From Fervidibacillus halotolerans (GTDB taxonomy: Bacteria > Bacillota > Bacilli > Bacillales > Caldibacillaceae): a stretch of 64,000 nt of DNA. A model generated the notes under the pieces. It saw only the letters and a program-made list of their open reading frames with translations. It ran no database searches and was not told where the DNA came from. Within the stretch, counting starts at the first letter, position 1. Each line of letters starts with the position of its first letter. The DNA lies in NCBI RefSeq assembly GCF_026547205.1, contig NZ_CP106877.1, positions 574,001-638,000 on the forward strand, in the 5' to 3' direction. The translations under genes were made by a program, and so were the position numbers. This document shows positions 57,117 through 64,000 of this stretch, piece after piece.

Positions 57117-57147
57117 AACGTGTTCCGAAATAGGGGGACACGTTTTA
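57117..57147 (+). terminator. Terminator of the aldolase-lacC unit
   Basis: AACGTGT (57117-57123) pairs with ACACGTT (57138-57144), with two further G-C pairs inside, followed by TTTAT. The next 240 bases to brnQ are very AT-rich and hold no gene. Confidence 0.7.
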
Positions 57148-57387
57148 TAGTGAAAAAGTAATCTTTCGCATCATTTTTAATTTAGTGAAGGGGACAACCC
57201 TTCATTTCTTTGTAAATATAACGTTTGTTAAAAAATAAAAGATTTTTCGCTTAGACAAGCATTTCCTATTTATTTTTTCAAAAAAATATGATAATGTAAT
57301 GAAAAGTTTTAATATGATATCTATAATTTTTTTAATTTTAAAATTTATTTCAAACTGACTTTTTTGGGATGAGGAGGATCTTTCTTA

Positions 57388-58761
57388 ATGGAAAATCGAA
57401 ATGTTACGATGACATCTTATGTTTTTATCGGAATTATGCTCTTTGCTTTATTTTTTGGTGCAGGGAATTTAATATTTCCAGCCACGTTAGGTCAACATGC
57501 GGGAATGAATGTGGGAATTGCACTCCTCGGTTTTTTAATTACCGGCATTGGATTACCCTTTGTTGGGATTATGGCAATCGGCGTTTCAAAAAGCGATAGT
57601 TTGCAACAATTGGCGAGTAAAGTCCACCCAATTTATGGTGTTCTTTTTACCGCCTTATTATATTTGACGATTGGACCGTTTTTTGCCATACCGAGAACAG
57701 GAGCGGTTGCTTATGAAATCGGGATTGTTCCGTTTATTGGCGATGGGGCAGGTACCTTGGCTTTATTATTATTTACTTTTTTATTTTTCGTTGCTACATT
57801 GTGGTTATCTTTGAGCCCTGGAAAACTTGTAGATCGGATTGGAAAATGGATGGCGCCAGTAATTATTGCTCTAATTTTTATTTTAATCGTCCTTTCCCTT
57901 CTAAAACCAATGGGTTCGCTCCAAAATCCCCAAGGAACCTACATGGACGGTGCCTTTTTAAAAGGATTTTTGGAAGGTTACAATACGATGGATGCACTCG
58001 CTTCCTTAGTTTTTGGTATTGTCGTTATCAAAGCAATTCGCGATTTAGGGATTACTACTGGAAAAGGTATTTTGTTGACGACGATGAAATCGAGTTTGTT
58101 AGCTGTATTGTTATTAGGAGGAATTTACTCAGGTATCGCATATATTGGGGCAACGAGTGTGGAAAAATACGGTATATTTGATACAGGTGGTCCGATTTTA
58201 AGCCATGCATTTGCCCATTATTTTGGTTCCTTTGGGATGGTCGTTTTAGCAATCGTCATTATTCTCGCTTGTTTGACGACAAGTGTTGGACTAATTGTTG
58301 CTTGCAGTGAATATTTTGAACAATTATTTCCGAAAGTTGGATACAAATCCTTTGTGTTTTTCTTTACGATTTTTTCTTTCATCATTGCCAATTTCGGATT
58401 GTCGAAAATTATATCCTATTCCATACCGATGTTGATGTTTCTATATCCCCTTGCTATCGTATTAATGATTTTGGCCTTTTTATCGCCTGTTATTCATTCA
58501 TCGCGATTCGTTTTTTTTACAACGATTTTTGTAACCTTTGCCGTAAGTATCATCGATGGATTGAAGGCACTATGTAAATCTTTACATTTGGAATATTTCG
58601 ATTGGTTGGAGGCAGTGATGTCTTTTTATAATCGTATTTTACCCTTTTATGAGGCGGGACTCGGTTGGCTCGTGCCTGCGATGATTACCATGATTTTTAC
58701 AACAATGATTGTAAAGATACAAGATGTAAGAATAGAAAGGAAAGTAATCAATAAAATTTAA
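57388..58761 (+). CDS. brnQ: Branched-chain amino acid carrier BrnQ
   Basis: 457 residues with about 12 membrane helices. Start region GIMLFALFFGAGNLIFPATLG is the LIVCS/BrnQ signature, followed by GPFFAIPRTGAVAYEIG. Imports leucine, isoleucine and valine with sodium. AGGAGG before the ATG. Monocistronic, ended by a strong terminator. Confidence 0.95.
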   Translation: MENRNVTMTSYVFIGIMLFALFFGAGNLIFPATLGQHAGMNVGIALLGFLITGIGLPFVGIMAIGVSKSDSLQQLASKVHPIYGVLFTALLYLTIGPFFAIPRTGAVAYEIGIVPFIGDGAGTLALLLFTFLFFVATLWLSLSPGKLVDRIGKWMAPVIIALIFILIVLSLLKPMGSLQNPQGTYMDGAFLKGFLEGYNTMDALASLVFGIVVIKAIRDLGITTGKGILLTTMKSSLLAVLLLGGIYSGIAYIGATSVEKYGIFDTGGPILSHAFAHYFGSFGMVVLAIVIILACLTTSVGLIVACSEYFEQLFPKVGYKSFVFFFTIFSFIIANFGLSKIISYSIPMLMFLYPLAIVLMILAFLSPVIHSSRFVFFTTIFVTFAVSIIDGLKALCKSLHLEYFDWLEAVMSFYNRILPFYEAGLGWLVPAMITMIFTTMIVKIQDVRIERKVINKI

Positions 58762-58774
58762 CTGTATTGATTAA

Positions 58775-58814
58775 AGAGAAGATGTCGCTGATCAATGGAC
58801 ATCTTCTTTTTTTT
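58775..58814 (+). terminator. Terminator after brnQ
   Basis: AGAAGATGTC (58777-58786) pairs with GACATCTTCT (58798-58807), followed by seven Ts. Confidence 0.9.
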
Positions 58815-58984
58815 ATCCATCCATACGCTTCTTGTGTAAAAAAATTAAAAAATAAACCTAACTGTATCAACATTTTCGGCATATTTTTCAATATCGATAA
58901 CAAAAAAGTTTTGATACAATAGTACATAGTTTGTTTAGTCTTTTTTCGAAACGGTGAAAAAAGTAGGAACGTTTAAGGGATTAT

Positions 58985-60079
58985 ATGGGGGCGTTGAATA
59001 TGGGGATGAATCGTTTGTTACAACTCATGATAACAATGGTCACCGCATCTATAGGTGGATTTGTTTTTCATATTTTACATACACCCCTTCCTTGGGTGCT
59101 AGGTGCTTTATCTTTCGTGACGATTTGGCAAGGGTTTTTAAAACAGAAAGTATATTTTCCCATTTTCTTAAGAAACATCGGCTTTATCATTCTCGGATTG
59201 TATTTTGGCATGTATTTTACGACAGAAACTTTTCTATCGGTTAAATCGTATTTTATTCCATTCTTTCTTTTGACGTCCATTTTAATTTTTACAAGTATGA
59301 AATTAGGGAGCTTCGTTTCGAGATGGATTCCAATCGATGAAATTACGAGCGTTTTTTCCAGTATTCCCGGTGGTCTTTCAGAAATGACGATCGCAAGTGA
59401 AGATTTGAATGGAAAATCTTCCTATGTGGCGATTTTCCAGACGATTCGGCTGTTGACCGTTTTATTTATCGTACCTTCCATTATGATGACATTTTATTCT
59501 GGAGAGGGAGGGGAAGTTCTACAGGGAAGTATAATCACCAGTTTTGAAGGGAGTCGTTGGAACTATCTTTTTTTCTTTCTCCCCATTTTAACCGCATTAT
59601 TTTTACAGAATCGGATTCCCGCGGGTGTCATTATCGGGTCTCTTGGTGTAACGGCGATTCTTAGCATTAGTCCGATCTCTTTGCCCCCGATTCCTTCTCC
59701 AATTGTACATATGGGTCAAATTTTCATCGGCATAGGGATCGGAAAAAATATTTTCATTGAAGATTTAAAGAAGGCGGGTAAATACGGTTTTGTTTATTTC
59801 GGAATTTCTTTGATCATTATTATGATTTCATTTGTTTTTGGAGGAGTTATGGCTTCTTTCAGTTCTTTAGATATGAAAACATCCATATTAAGTTTTGCTC
59901 CTGGTGGCTTATTTGAAATGGTTTTAACGGCATATAGTATTGGAGGTGATCCGGCGATTGTCAGTTCACTACAGTTAATTCGAGTTCTTTTAATCATCAT
60001 GGCAATTCCCCCCCTGTTACGCATTTTTTTCAAAAAAAGATATATCCTTTACGATGAACAGAAAAGAATGGATAAATAA
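58985..60079 (+). CDS. AbrB-family membrane protein (PF05145, putative transporter)
   Basis: 364 residues, about ten membrane helices. Two repeats of the AbrB-duplication type, with SIPGGLSEMTIASEDL in the first and FAPGGLFEMVLTAYSIGGDP in the second, plus LPWVLGAL. Called ammonia monooxygenase regulator in old annotation, but it is a membrane protein of unclear substrate. ATG 58985 has AAGGGA close by; ATG 59000 with GGGGG upstream is an equally good start. Confidence 0.85.
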   Translation: MGALNMGMNRLLQLMITMVTASIGGFVFHILHTPLPWVLGALSFVTIWQGFLKQKVYFPIFLRNIGFIILGLYFGMYFTTETFLSVKSYFIPFFLLTSILIFTSMKLGSFVSRWIPIDEITSVFSSIPGGLSEMTIASEDLNGKSSYVAIFQTIRLLTVLFIVPSIMMTFYSGEGGEVLQGSIITSFEGSRWNYLFFFLPILTALFLQNRIPAGVIIGSLGVTAILSISPISLPPIPSPIVHMGQIFIGIGIGKNIFIEDLKKAGKYGFVYFGISLIIIMISFVFGGVMASFSSLDMKTSILSFAPGGLFEMVLTAYSIGGDPAIVSSLQLIRVLLIIMAIPPLLRIFFKKRYILYDEQKRMDK

Positions 60080-60080
60080 A

Positions 60081-60107
60081 AAATGCTGCAAACCAACTGC
60101 AGCATTT
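60081..60107. terminator. Bidirectional terminator
   Basis: AAATGCTGCA (60081-60090) pairs with TGCAGCATTT (60098-60107) between convergent genes. T-run is short on the plus side and longer (TTTTTTAT) on the minus side. Confidence 0.7.
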
Positions 60108-60114
60108 CAAATCG

Positions 60115-60303
60115 TCATCGTACTGTTTTTAATGATTTTGGATCTTCTGTATCGTTTGATTTCGACAATTCAGCAACCGTTGTTCCTGCAAGTGCAACAA
60201 GGGTAAGGACGAAGAAAATTAAGCCGATTGCATAGGAATGGTTGAGACTAAAAACATAGAATACAAAGGAAAAAATTAAAGAAAGCAGGAAAAATGTTCT
60301 CAA
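60115..60303 (-). CDS. Small two-helix membrane protein (possibly DUF5325)
   Basis: 62 residues from TTG 60303, preceded by AGAGGTGG. Two hydrophobic helices (about 3-20 and 25-43) and a polar tail with SKSNDTED. Size, layout and the yla-like surroundings recall DUF5325/YlaF, but this is by eye only. A GTG nine bases upstream overlaps the ribosome site. Confidence 0.6.
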   Translation of the reverse strand: MRTFFLLSLIFSFVFYVFSLNHSYAIGLIFFVLTLVALAGTTVAELSKSNDTEDPKSLKTVR

Positions 60304-60452
60304 TTTTGCCACCTCTTTTCCGTTTAATCAAATAACCGCCAATTTATTGACACATAACCGACACATTTAATTTATTATTTGTCTTTATTTTAAAATTTAG
60401 TGACAAAATTGTAAAGGTATTTGCTCATATTTTAGAAAAAAATGTCCATTTT

Positions 60453-60857
60453 TTATTTGCGTTTTTTCTTTTCAGGGAGGAGATGATAGTAATAAAGGAA
60501 TGTTTCAATCGAAGCATCTTCCTTTGATATCGTTTCGATTTTTTTCAATGTCTTTTTAAATTGATGGAGCTGTCGTAAACGTAGTTGAGGGCATTCTGGA
60601 TTCGTCTTCATCCAGGCATATTCTTCCCCTATGTAAAGGGATGAGTGGTTGTTACAAATGGGGCAGGTGGAAATGGTGTAATTTGGATCAATTTCCCGGA
60701 GAAGTAGCTCTTGGTAGTGTCTGTGAAATTTCCCACATTTATCACATTTATATAATTTATTGTATTCAGCCAGCTCAATTTGTTTTGTATAGATCGTATT
60801 GGTTATTTTATAACCGATGGATAAAGCGAAAAATACGGATAGTATAAGCCACCACAT
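60453..60857 (-). CDS. Membrane-anchored zinc-ribbon protein of unknown function
   Basis: 134 residues from ATG 60857, which follows GGAGGG. One N-terminal membrane helix (WWLILSVFFALSIGYKI), then a zinc-ribbon-like part with two Cys pairs, CDKC and CPIC, about 37 residues apart, then a helical basic tail. The frame is open upstream to 61022, but the internal start has the ribosome site. Not a family I recognise. Confidence 0.65.
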   Translation of the reverse strand: MWWLILSVFFALSIGYKITNTIYTKQIELAEYNKLYKCDKCGKFHRHYQELLLREIDPNYTISTCPICNNHSSLYIGEEYAWMKTNPECPQLRLRQLHQFKKTLKKIETISKEDASIETFLYYYHLLPEKKKRK

Positions 60858-61082
60858 ATGTATTACCCTCCAAGTAAGGAATTCTTTTTCGTTGAAAAAT
60901 AGTTCCCTATCCTCTATACGATTGGCAAAGGCAAATTGTTTCGGGATTCTTTTTTTACTATACGAAATTAGGTATAATAAAGTCACTTGAAAAAAGTGGA
61001 TGGTGAAAAGGGTGGGGATCATTCATCAATTCTGTTGATCAAATCGACTCTTAAAAAAATCGTTTTCGGAAGGATGGATAAA

Positions 61083-61376
61083 GTGAAAATCATCGAGTAT
61101 GAAATGGAAAAATTAAACGATCCGACTGGAATTCTAGCCGGGGATCGTTTTGAGTTTTTATTGGTCGTACAAGTATGTGAAGACGATGAATTGTATTCAG
61201 AAAATGGTTTATACATCAAATTGATTTATTCGTGGGAAGAAAATTTTGGTCGAATTGCTCAATACCAAATTTTTGAAAAAGTGACAGACAAATACTTACC
61301 GTATTCATTAGAAGAGGATGAACTTGAAGCAATTAGGCAGTTTTGTAAAAGGGCAATTGGTAATGAATCCGTATAA
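61083..61376 (+). CDS. DUF6509 family protein
   Basis: 97 residues. KIIEYEMEKLNDPTGILAG, then EDDELYSENGLYIKLIYS and RIAQYQIFEKVT match the DUF6509 pattern seen in Bacillus. GTG 61083 has GGAAGG nine bases upstream; ATG 61074 sits too close to it. Soluble; function unknown. Confidence 0.7.
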   Translation: MKIIEYEMEKLNDPTGILAGDRFEFLLVVQVCEDDELYSENGLYIKLIYSWEENFGRIAQYQIFEKVTDKYLPYSLEEDELEAIRQFCKRAIGNESV

Positions 61377-61471
61377 TGGTTTTTCCATTTTAGAAAACCG
61401 TTTATTTTATAAATTCTTTTTTTTTTAATATATTTTGCCAATGATTTTAACATGTTTTGGGAGTGAACGAA

Positions 61472-61783
61472 ATGAAATTAAACTTAAGTCCAGCAGCAAT
61501 CCAATGGTTTAAGAATGAAATGGAATTACAAAAAGGGGATATGGTGAAATTTTTTATCCAAATATACGGATCATCTCCTGTTCAAAAGGGCTATTCCCTT
61601 GGCTTTACGAAGGACAATGAACCGATCGATATTGGTGTCCAATATGAAGCGGATGGAATCGTATTTTATGTGGAGGAAAGTGATCTCTGGTTTTTTGATG
61701 GTCATCATTTGAATGTGGATTACAATGAGGAAAAGGACGAATTGGAATATACGTATGAAGGGGTCAGTCCCCAAAAGCGATGA
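61472..61783 (+). CDS. yneR: HesB/IscA-like protein (YneR family)
   Basis: 103 residues. AAIQWFKNEMELQKGDMVKF, GSSPVQKGYSLGF and VEESDLWFFDGHHLNVDY are the YneR pattern. It has the HesB fold but lacks the cysteines that IscA uses for Fe-S binding, so a scaffold role is doubtful. GGGAGTGAA before ATG 61472. Its 3' end overlaps the remains of an M20 peptidase gene on the other strand. Confidence 0.85.
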   Translation: MKLNLSPAAIQWFKNEMELQKGDMVKFFIQIYGSSPVQKGYSLGFTKDNEPIDIGVQYEADGIVFYVEESDLWFFDGHHLNVDYNEEKDELEYTYEGVSPQKR

Positions 61784-62652
61784 AATAGTTTTTTCCTGGT
61801 CCACTCAATTTTCCTTTGAACAGTTTCTCCTCTAATTTTGCGATGGCACGGGCAATTTTCCCGATATTTTTCGGGTTGGTTGGCTGGGATGAGTGACCGC
61901 CAGTTCCCTCAACTGTCAAGGTCGCTGTGGCAAATCCCTTTTCAGAGATTCCGACAACCCCAACTGGTTGCTCTATCCCAGGAACCATTTGTTCGACAAT
62001 TGCGCCACCTTCATCTAAAAGGAATTCAAATCAAATGCCCCTTGATTTTAAGGTTTCGGCTATAGCCTTTGCCCTCATTTCTCCACCAATTTCTTCATCG
62101 AATCCGAACATAAAATATAGGTCCCTCGCCGGTTGAAAGTTTTCATGGAGTAAATATTGGACGGTTTCAAAAAGGGCGATGACACTTCCTTTATCATCTA
62201 ATGTTCCCCCACCCCAAATGATGCCATCTTTTACTTTTCCACTAAACGGCACTCTTCCTAATCGGCTTCCGTCCCTTCTAAAACGGGAACCACATCGTAA
62301 TGTGCTGTAAGCCAAATCGGTTTTTTCACCGAATCTTCCCCTTTCCATTTGAGAAGTAAAGCATATTGATTAATCATCTCTACTTCCAATCTTTCAAAAC
62401 AAGGGGGTAAGTATTTTTTATAAAATCTAGGAATTGTTTAAATGGTTCGGGTTCAAAAAGAGTTTGATCTTCATAAGAAATGGTTTTATATGTAATTCCC
62501 TCTGATAAGTGGGAAACGGCAGCGTCGTCATCTAAAAAAACAGTTGTTTAAACGGGAGTCGGTTGTTTAGAATGAACTGTTAGGGCATTGAAAAGGGTAA
62601 TGCTGAAAAAGATACCGATTATAGCAAGGATAGAAAAAATCGCTATTTTCAT
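61764..62652 (-). pseudogene. Decayed M20 family peptidase (N-terminal two thirds)
   Basis: Read on the minus strand from ATG 62652: a membrane helix, then an M20/PM20D1-like body with TAHYDVVPV (zinc His), GGGTLDDKGS (zinc Asp) and GFDEEIGG (catalytic Glu). Five lesions are visible: TAA at 62548-62550, a frameshift at the six-C run 62338-62343, TAG at 62258-62260 where Trp is expected, a one-base loss near 62251, and TGA at 62031-62033 where Arg is expected. The C-terminal part is missing; the frame ends inside yneR. Certain to be non-functional. Confidence 0.88.
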
Positions 62653-62919
62653 CAGATTTCATTCTCCCAATCATTCATTGATTTAATCGATTCTACAATT
62701 TATGAAGGATGAAAAAAACAAAAATATGCGTGGAAAACAAAATGAAATTCATAATCGATTTAGTTGCTAAATATTGATCTTGCTTCTAGATGATTCGTCC
62801 TTTCATCCATATTAAAGGATTAATGAATAAAAAAAAGAAAATTTCTAATTAATAAAAATTGTACGTCTATGTTTTTTCTTGTCAATAAGTTCATTCATGA
62901 ATGGGAGAAAGTAATCGTT

Positions 62920-63168
62920 TTATTCAGCCCGATTTAATAAATGATTTAATAGCCTTTCATGATCCTCAAAAAACTGTTTCATTAATCGATAATGTCCGGT
63001 TTCCTCCAAAGTCGTTTCCACAATTCCTTCTTCTGTAAATTCGATTATCGTTGAATTGGGATAGGCCATGATGATCGGTGAATGGGTGGCGATAATGAAT
63101 TGGGAGCCTTGTTGGACGAGTTCATCGATTCGTGCAAGCATGGACAATTGACGAGGGGGAGAAAGGGC
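62920..63168 (-). pseudogene. C-terminal fragment of a COG3910-type AAA ATPase
   Basis: About 83 codons. ALSPPRQLSMLARIDELV and FIIATHSPIIMAYPNSTIIEF match the C-terminal part of COG3910 predicted ATPases (D-loop and His switch of ABC-type ATPases). The Walker A half is gone, and the similarity ends within a few bases of the tandem repeat at 63171. Translation from TTG 63147 is possible but there is no ribosome site. Confidence 0.75.
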
Positions 63169-63170
63169 TA

Positions 63171-63208
63171 AAGTGGGTCAAAGGAACCGAAGTGGGTCAA
63201 AGGAACCG
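63171..63208. repeat. Tandem 19-bp repeat with hairpin, REP-like
   Basis: AAGTGGGTCAAAGGAACCG occurs twice in a row (63171-63189, 63190-63208). GTGGGTC of the second copy can pair with GACCCAC at 63216-63222. The complement, CGGTTCCTTTGACCCAC, resembles the GGTTCC-TTTG-(T/A)CCCA REP elements scattered in Bacillaceae genomes. Confidence 0.7.
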
Positions 63209-63334
63209 GAACCTCGACCCACAATTTTGTAAAAAAAAGATTAAAACGGTTAACTCTTTCAACTTGATGTGGTATTCTAAACAATATTCATTTGAAATGC
63301 TCGAAGATTTAAAGACAAAAGGAAGTATATAATA

Positions 63335-63793
63335 ATGAAAGAAATAGTCGTGTTCCGATGCAATGAGGAAATCGATGCACCGATCGATGTCGTTTTTCAA
63401 TATTTAAATGAAGATGAAAAAATAAAATTATGGAATCCATTACTAATCGAGAACTTATATGAAGAAAATCGAAATGATCAGGCACAGCCAAAGCCTTCGG
63501 GAAAATTTAAAACTGTACAAAAAATTGGAAATCATAAAATTACGGTAGATGTTGAATTAAAGGAATATAACCCACCCTATAAAGTGGTACTCCAATCCCA
63601 TTCGAAAGAGGGAATTAGTATTACGAAATATTATTTATCCAAAAAGGATACGAAAACCCATCTATTTGTGGAAGAATCGATTATTCCGAGCAATTTATGG
63701 TATAAACTTGTGGCAAAATTGTTTAGTAAAGCAGGGCTTATTCCTTTTAAAAAGCAATATAAAAATTTAAAACTGTACGTTGAAACACTATGA
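63335..63793 (+). CDS. SRPBCC (START-like) family protein
   Basis: 152 residues of helix-grip fold: EIDAPIDVVFQYLNEDEKIKLWNP at the start, alternating strands, and a long C-terminal helix (YKLVAKLFSKAGLIPFKKQ, split as YKLVAKLFSKAGL and PFKKQ). The family binds hydrophobic ligands in a pocket; ligand unknown. AAGGAAG before the ATG. Independent of the fragments upstream. Confidence 0.8.
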   Translation: MKEIVVFRCNEEIDAPIDVVFQYLNEDEKIKLWNPLLIENLYEENRNDQAQPKPSGKFKTVQKIGNHKITVDVELKEYNPPYKVVLQSHSKEGISITKYYLSKKDTKTHLFVEESIIPSNLWYKLVAKLFSKAGLIPFKKQYKNLKLYVETL

Positions 63794-63875
63794 ATCACTC
63801 TGTACATACATAGGGATCCATTGTTTATCCATTCTAGTCAAAAAAAAAGTATCACACTTTCAGGGGGAAAAGAGG

Positions 63876-64000
63876 ATGAACGAACAATTTTACGTAGGAT
63901 GGGGTACATTAGCATTAATTAATGCAGGTATTGCACAAGGAAAAAACCGTAGTGGTCTAAATTGGTTTTTGCTTTCATTGTTATTAGGACCGATCGCGAC
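63876..64000 (+). CDS. Start of a small membrane protein, cut by the window end
   Basis: The first 41 codons are present (MNEQFYVGWGTLALINAG..., then GLNWFLLSLLLGPIA). Short hydrophobic protein with a GKNRSG turn; the pattern of two small helices is common in short Bacillus membrane proteins. CAGGGGG lies upstream. Identity cannot be fixed from a fragment. Confidence 0.55.
   Translation, partial: MNEQFYVGWGTLALINAGIAQGKNRSGLNWFLLSLLLGPIA

Noticed and set aside
57320..57365. CodY box before brnQ
   Set aside because: AATTTTxxxAATTTTAAAATT-like sequence is present but has too many mismatches to AATTTTCNGAAAATT in DNA that is almost all A and T.
61838..62136. Plus-strand frames over the M20 region
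   Set aside because: Antisense to the decayed peptidase; peptide has no domain character, and the minus strand carries clear M20 motifs.
63132..63332. Plus frame 63132-63332
   Set aside because: Spans the tandem repeat and the antisense of the ATPase fragment; an artefact of the repeat.

Overview
The window looks like chromosome from a low-GC, endospore-forming member of the Bacillaceae. The gene order follows the Bacillus subtilis yitS-W, yjzD-fabHF-yjbA-trpS, spx-mecA-coiA-pepF-spxH-cwlQ-yjbK-yjbM-nadF-yjbO-yjbQ-fabI-cotO-cotZ-yjcA and spoVIF-yjcFGH blocks. Shine-Dalgarno sites are strong, initiators are often TTG or GTG, and many transcription units end in clear hairpins. The species cannot be named from sequence alone. 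No rRNA, tRNA, CRISPR array, phage or intact insertion sequence was seen.

Region by region. 1-5034: tail of a maltodextrin operon (malG end, surface-anchored alpha-amylase, maltose phosphorylase, LacI-type regulator). 5266-10596: yajQ, degV and the yitT/U/V/W block. 10826-14899: yjaU/yjaV and fabH-fabF, with a FapR box on the fabH promoter. 15047-20638: yjaZ, yjbA, a sodium/proline symporter, and trpS under a tryptophan T-box. 21020-33852: spx, mecA, coiA, pepF, spxH, cwlQ, CYTH protein, small alarmone synthetase, NAD kinase, pseudouridine synthase and a CPA2 antiporter. 33962-40971: fabI (second FapR box) and then a spore island: cotO, cotZ, yjcA, a 35-residue basic peptide, a YhcN-type lipoprotein with spoVAC-spoVAD-spoVAEb, yjcZ, spoVIF and a DUF421 protein. 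Three small units of this island have sigma-K-like promoters. 41216-45791: yjcF/G/H, a small unknown, cvfB and a manganese pyrophosphatase.

46001-56849 is the most interesting part. A binding-protein ABC importer of the ferric/AfuABC family lacks the tandem-tyrosine iron motif. It is followed by a YesM/YesN-type two-component system, a GntR/UTRA repressor that appears to start at ATT behind two palindromes, and then AgaS, a GatY/KbaY-type aldolase and LacC. Together these could import an already phosphorylated (amino)sugar and run it through tagatose-6-phosphate to triose phosphates, with no PTS or sugar kinase needed. A cre-like site and a perfect palindrome precede the importer.

57388-64000: brnQ, an AbrB-family membrane protein, several small yla/yne-like genes, a heavily mutated M20 peptidase pseudogene, a COG3910 ATPase fragment cut at a tandem repeat, an SRPBCC protein and a gene running off the end. 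A dispersed intergenic repeat family (four long copies and one fragment) is scattered through the window, usually joined to a hairpin.
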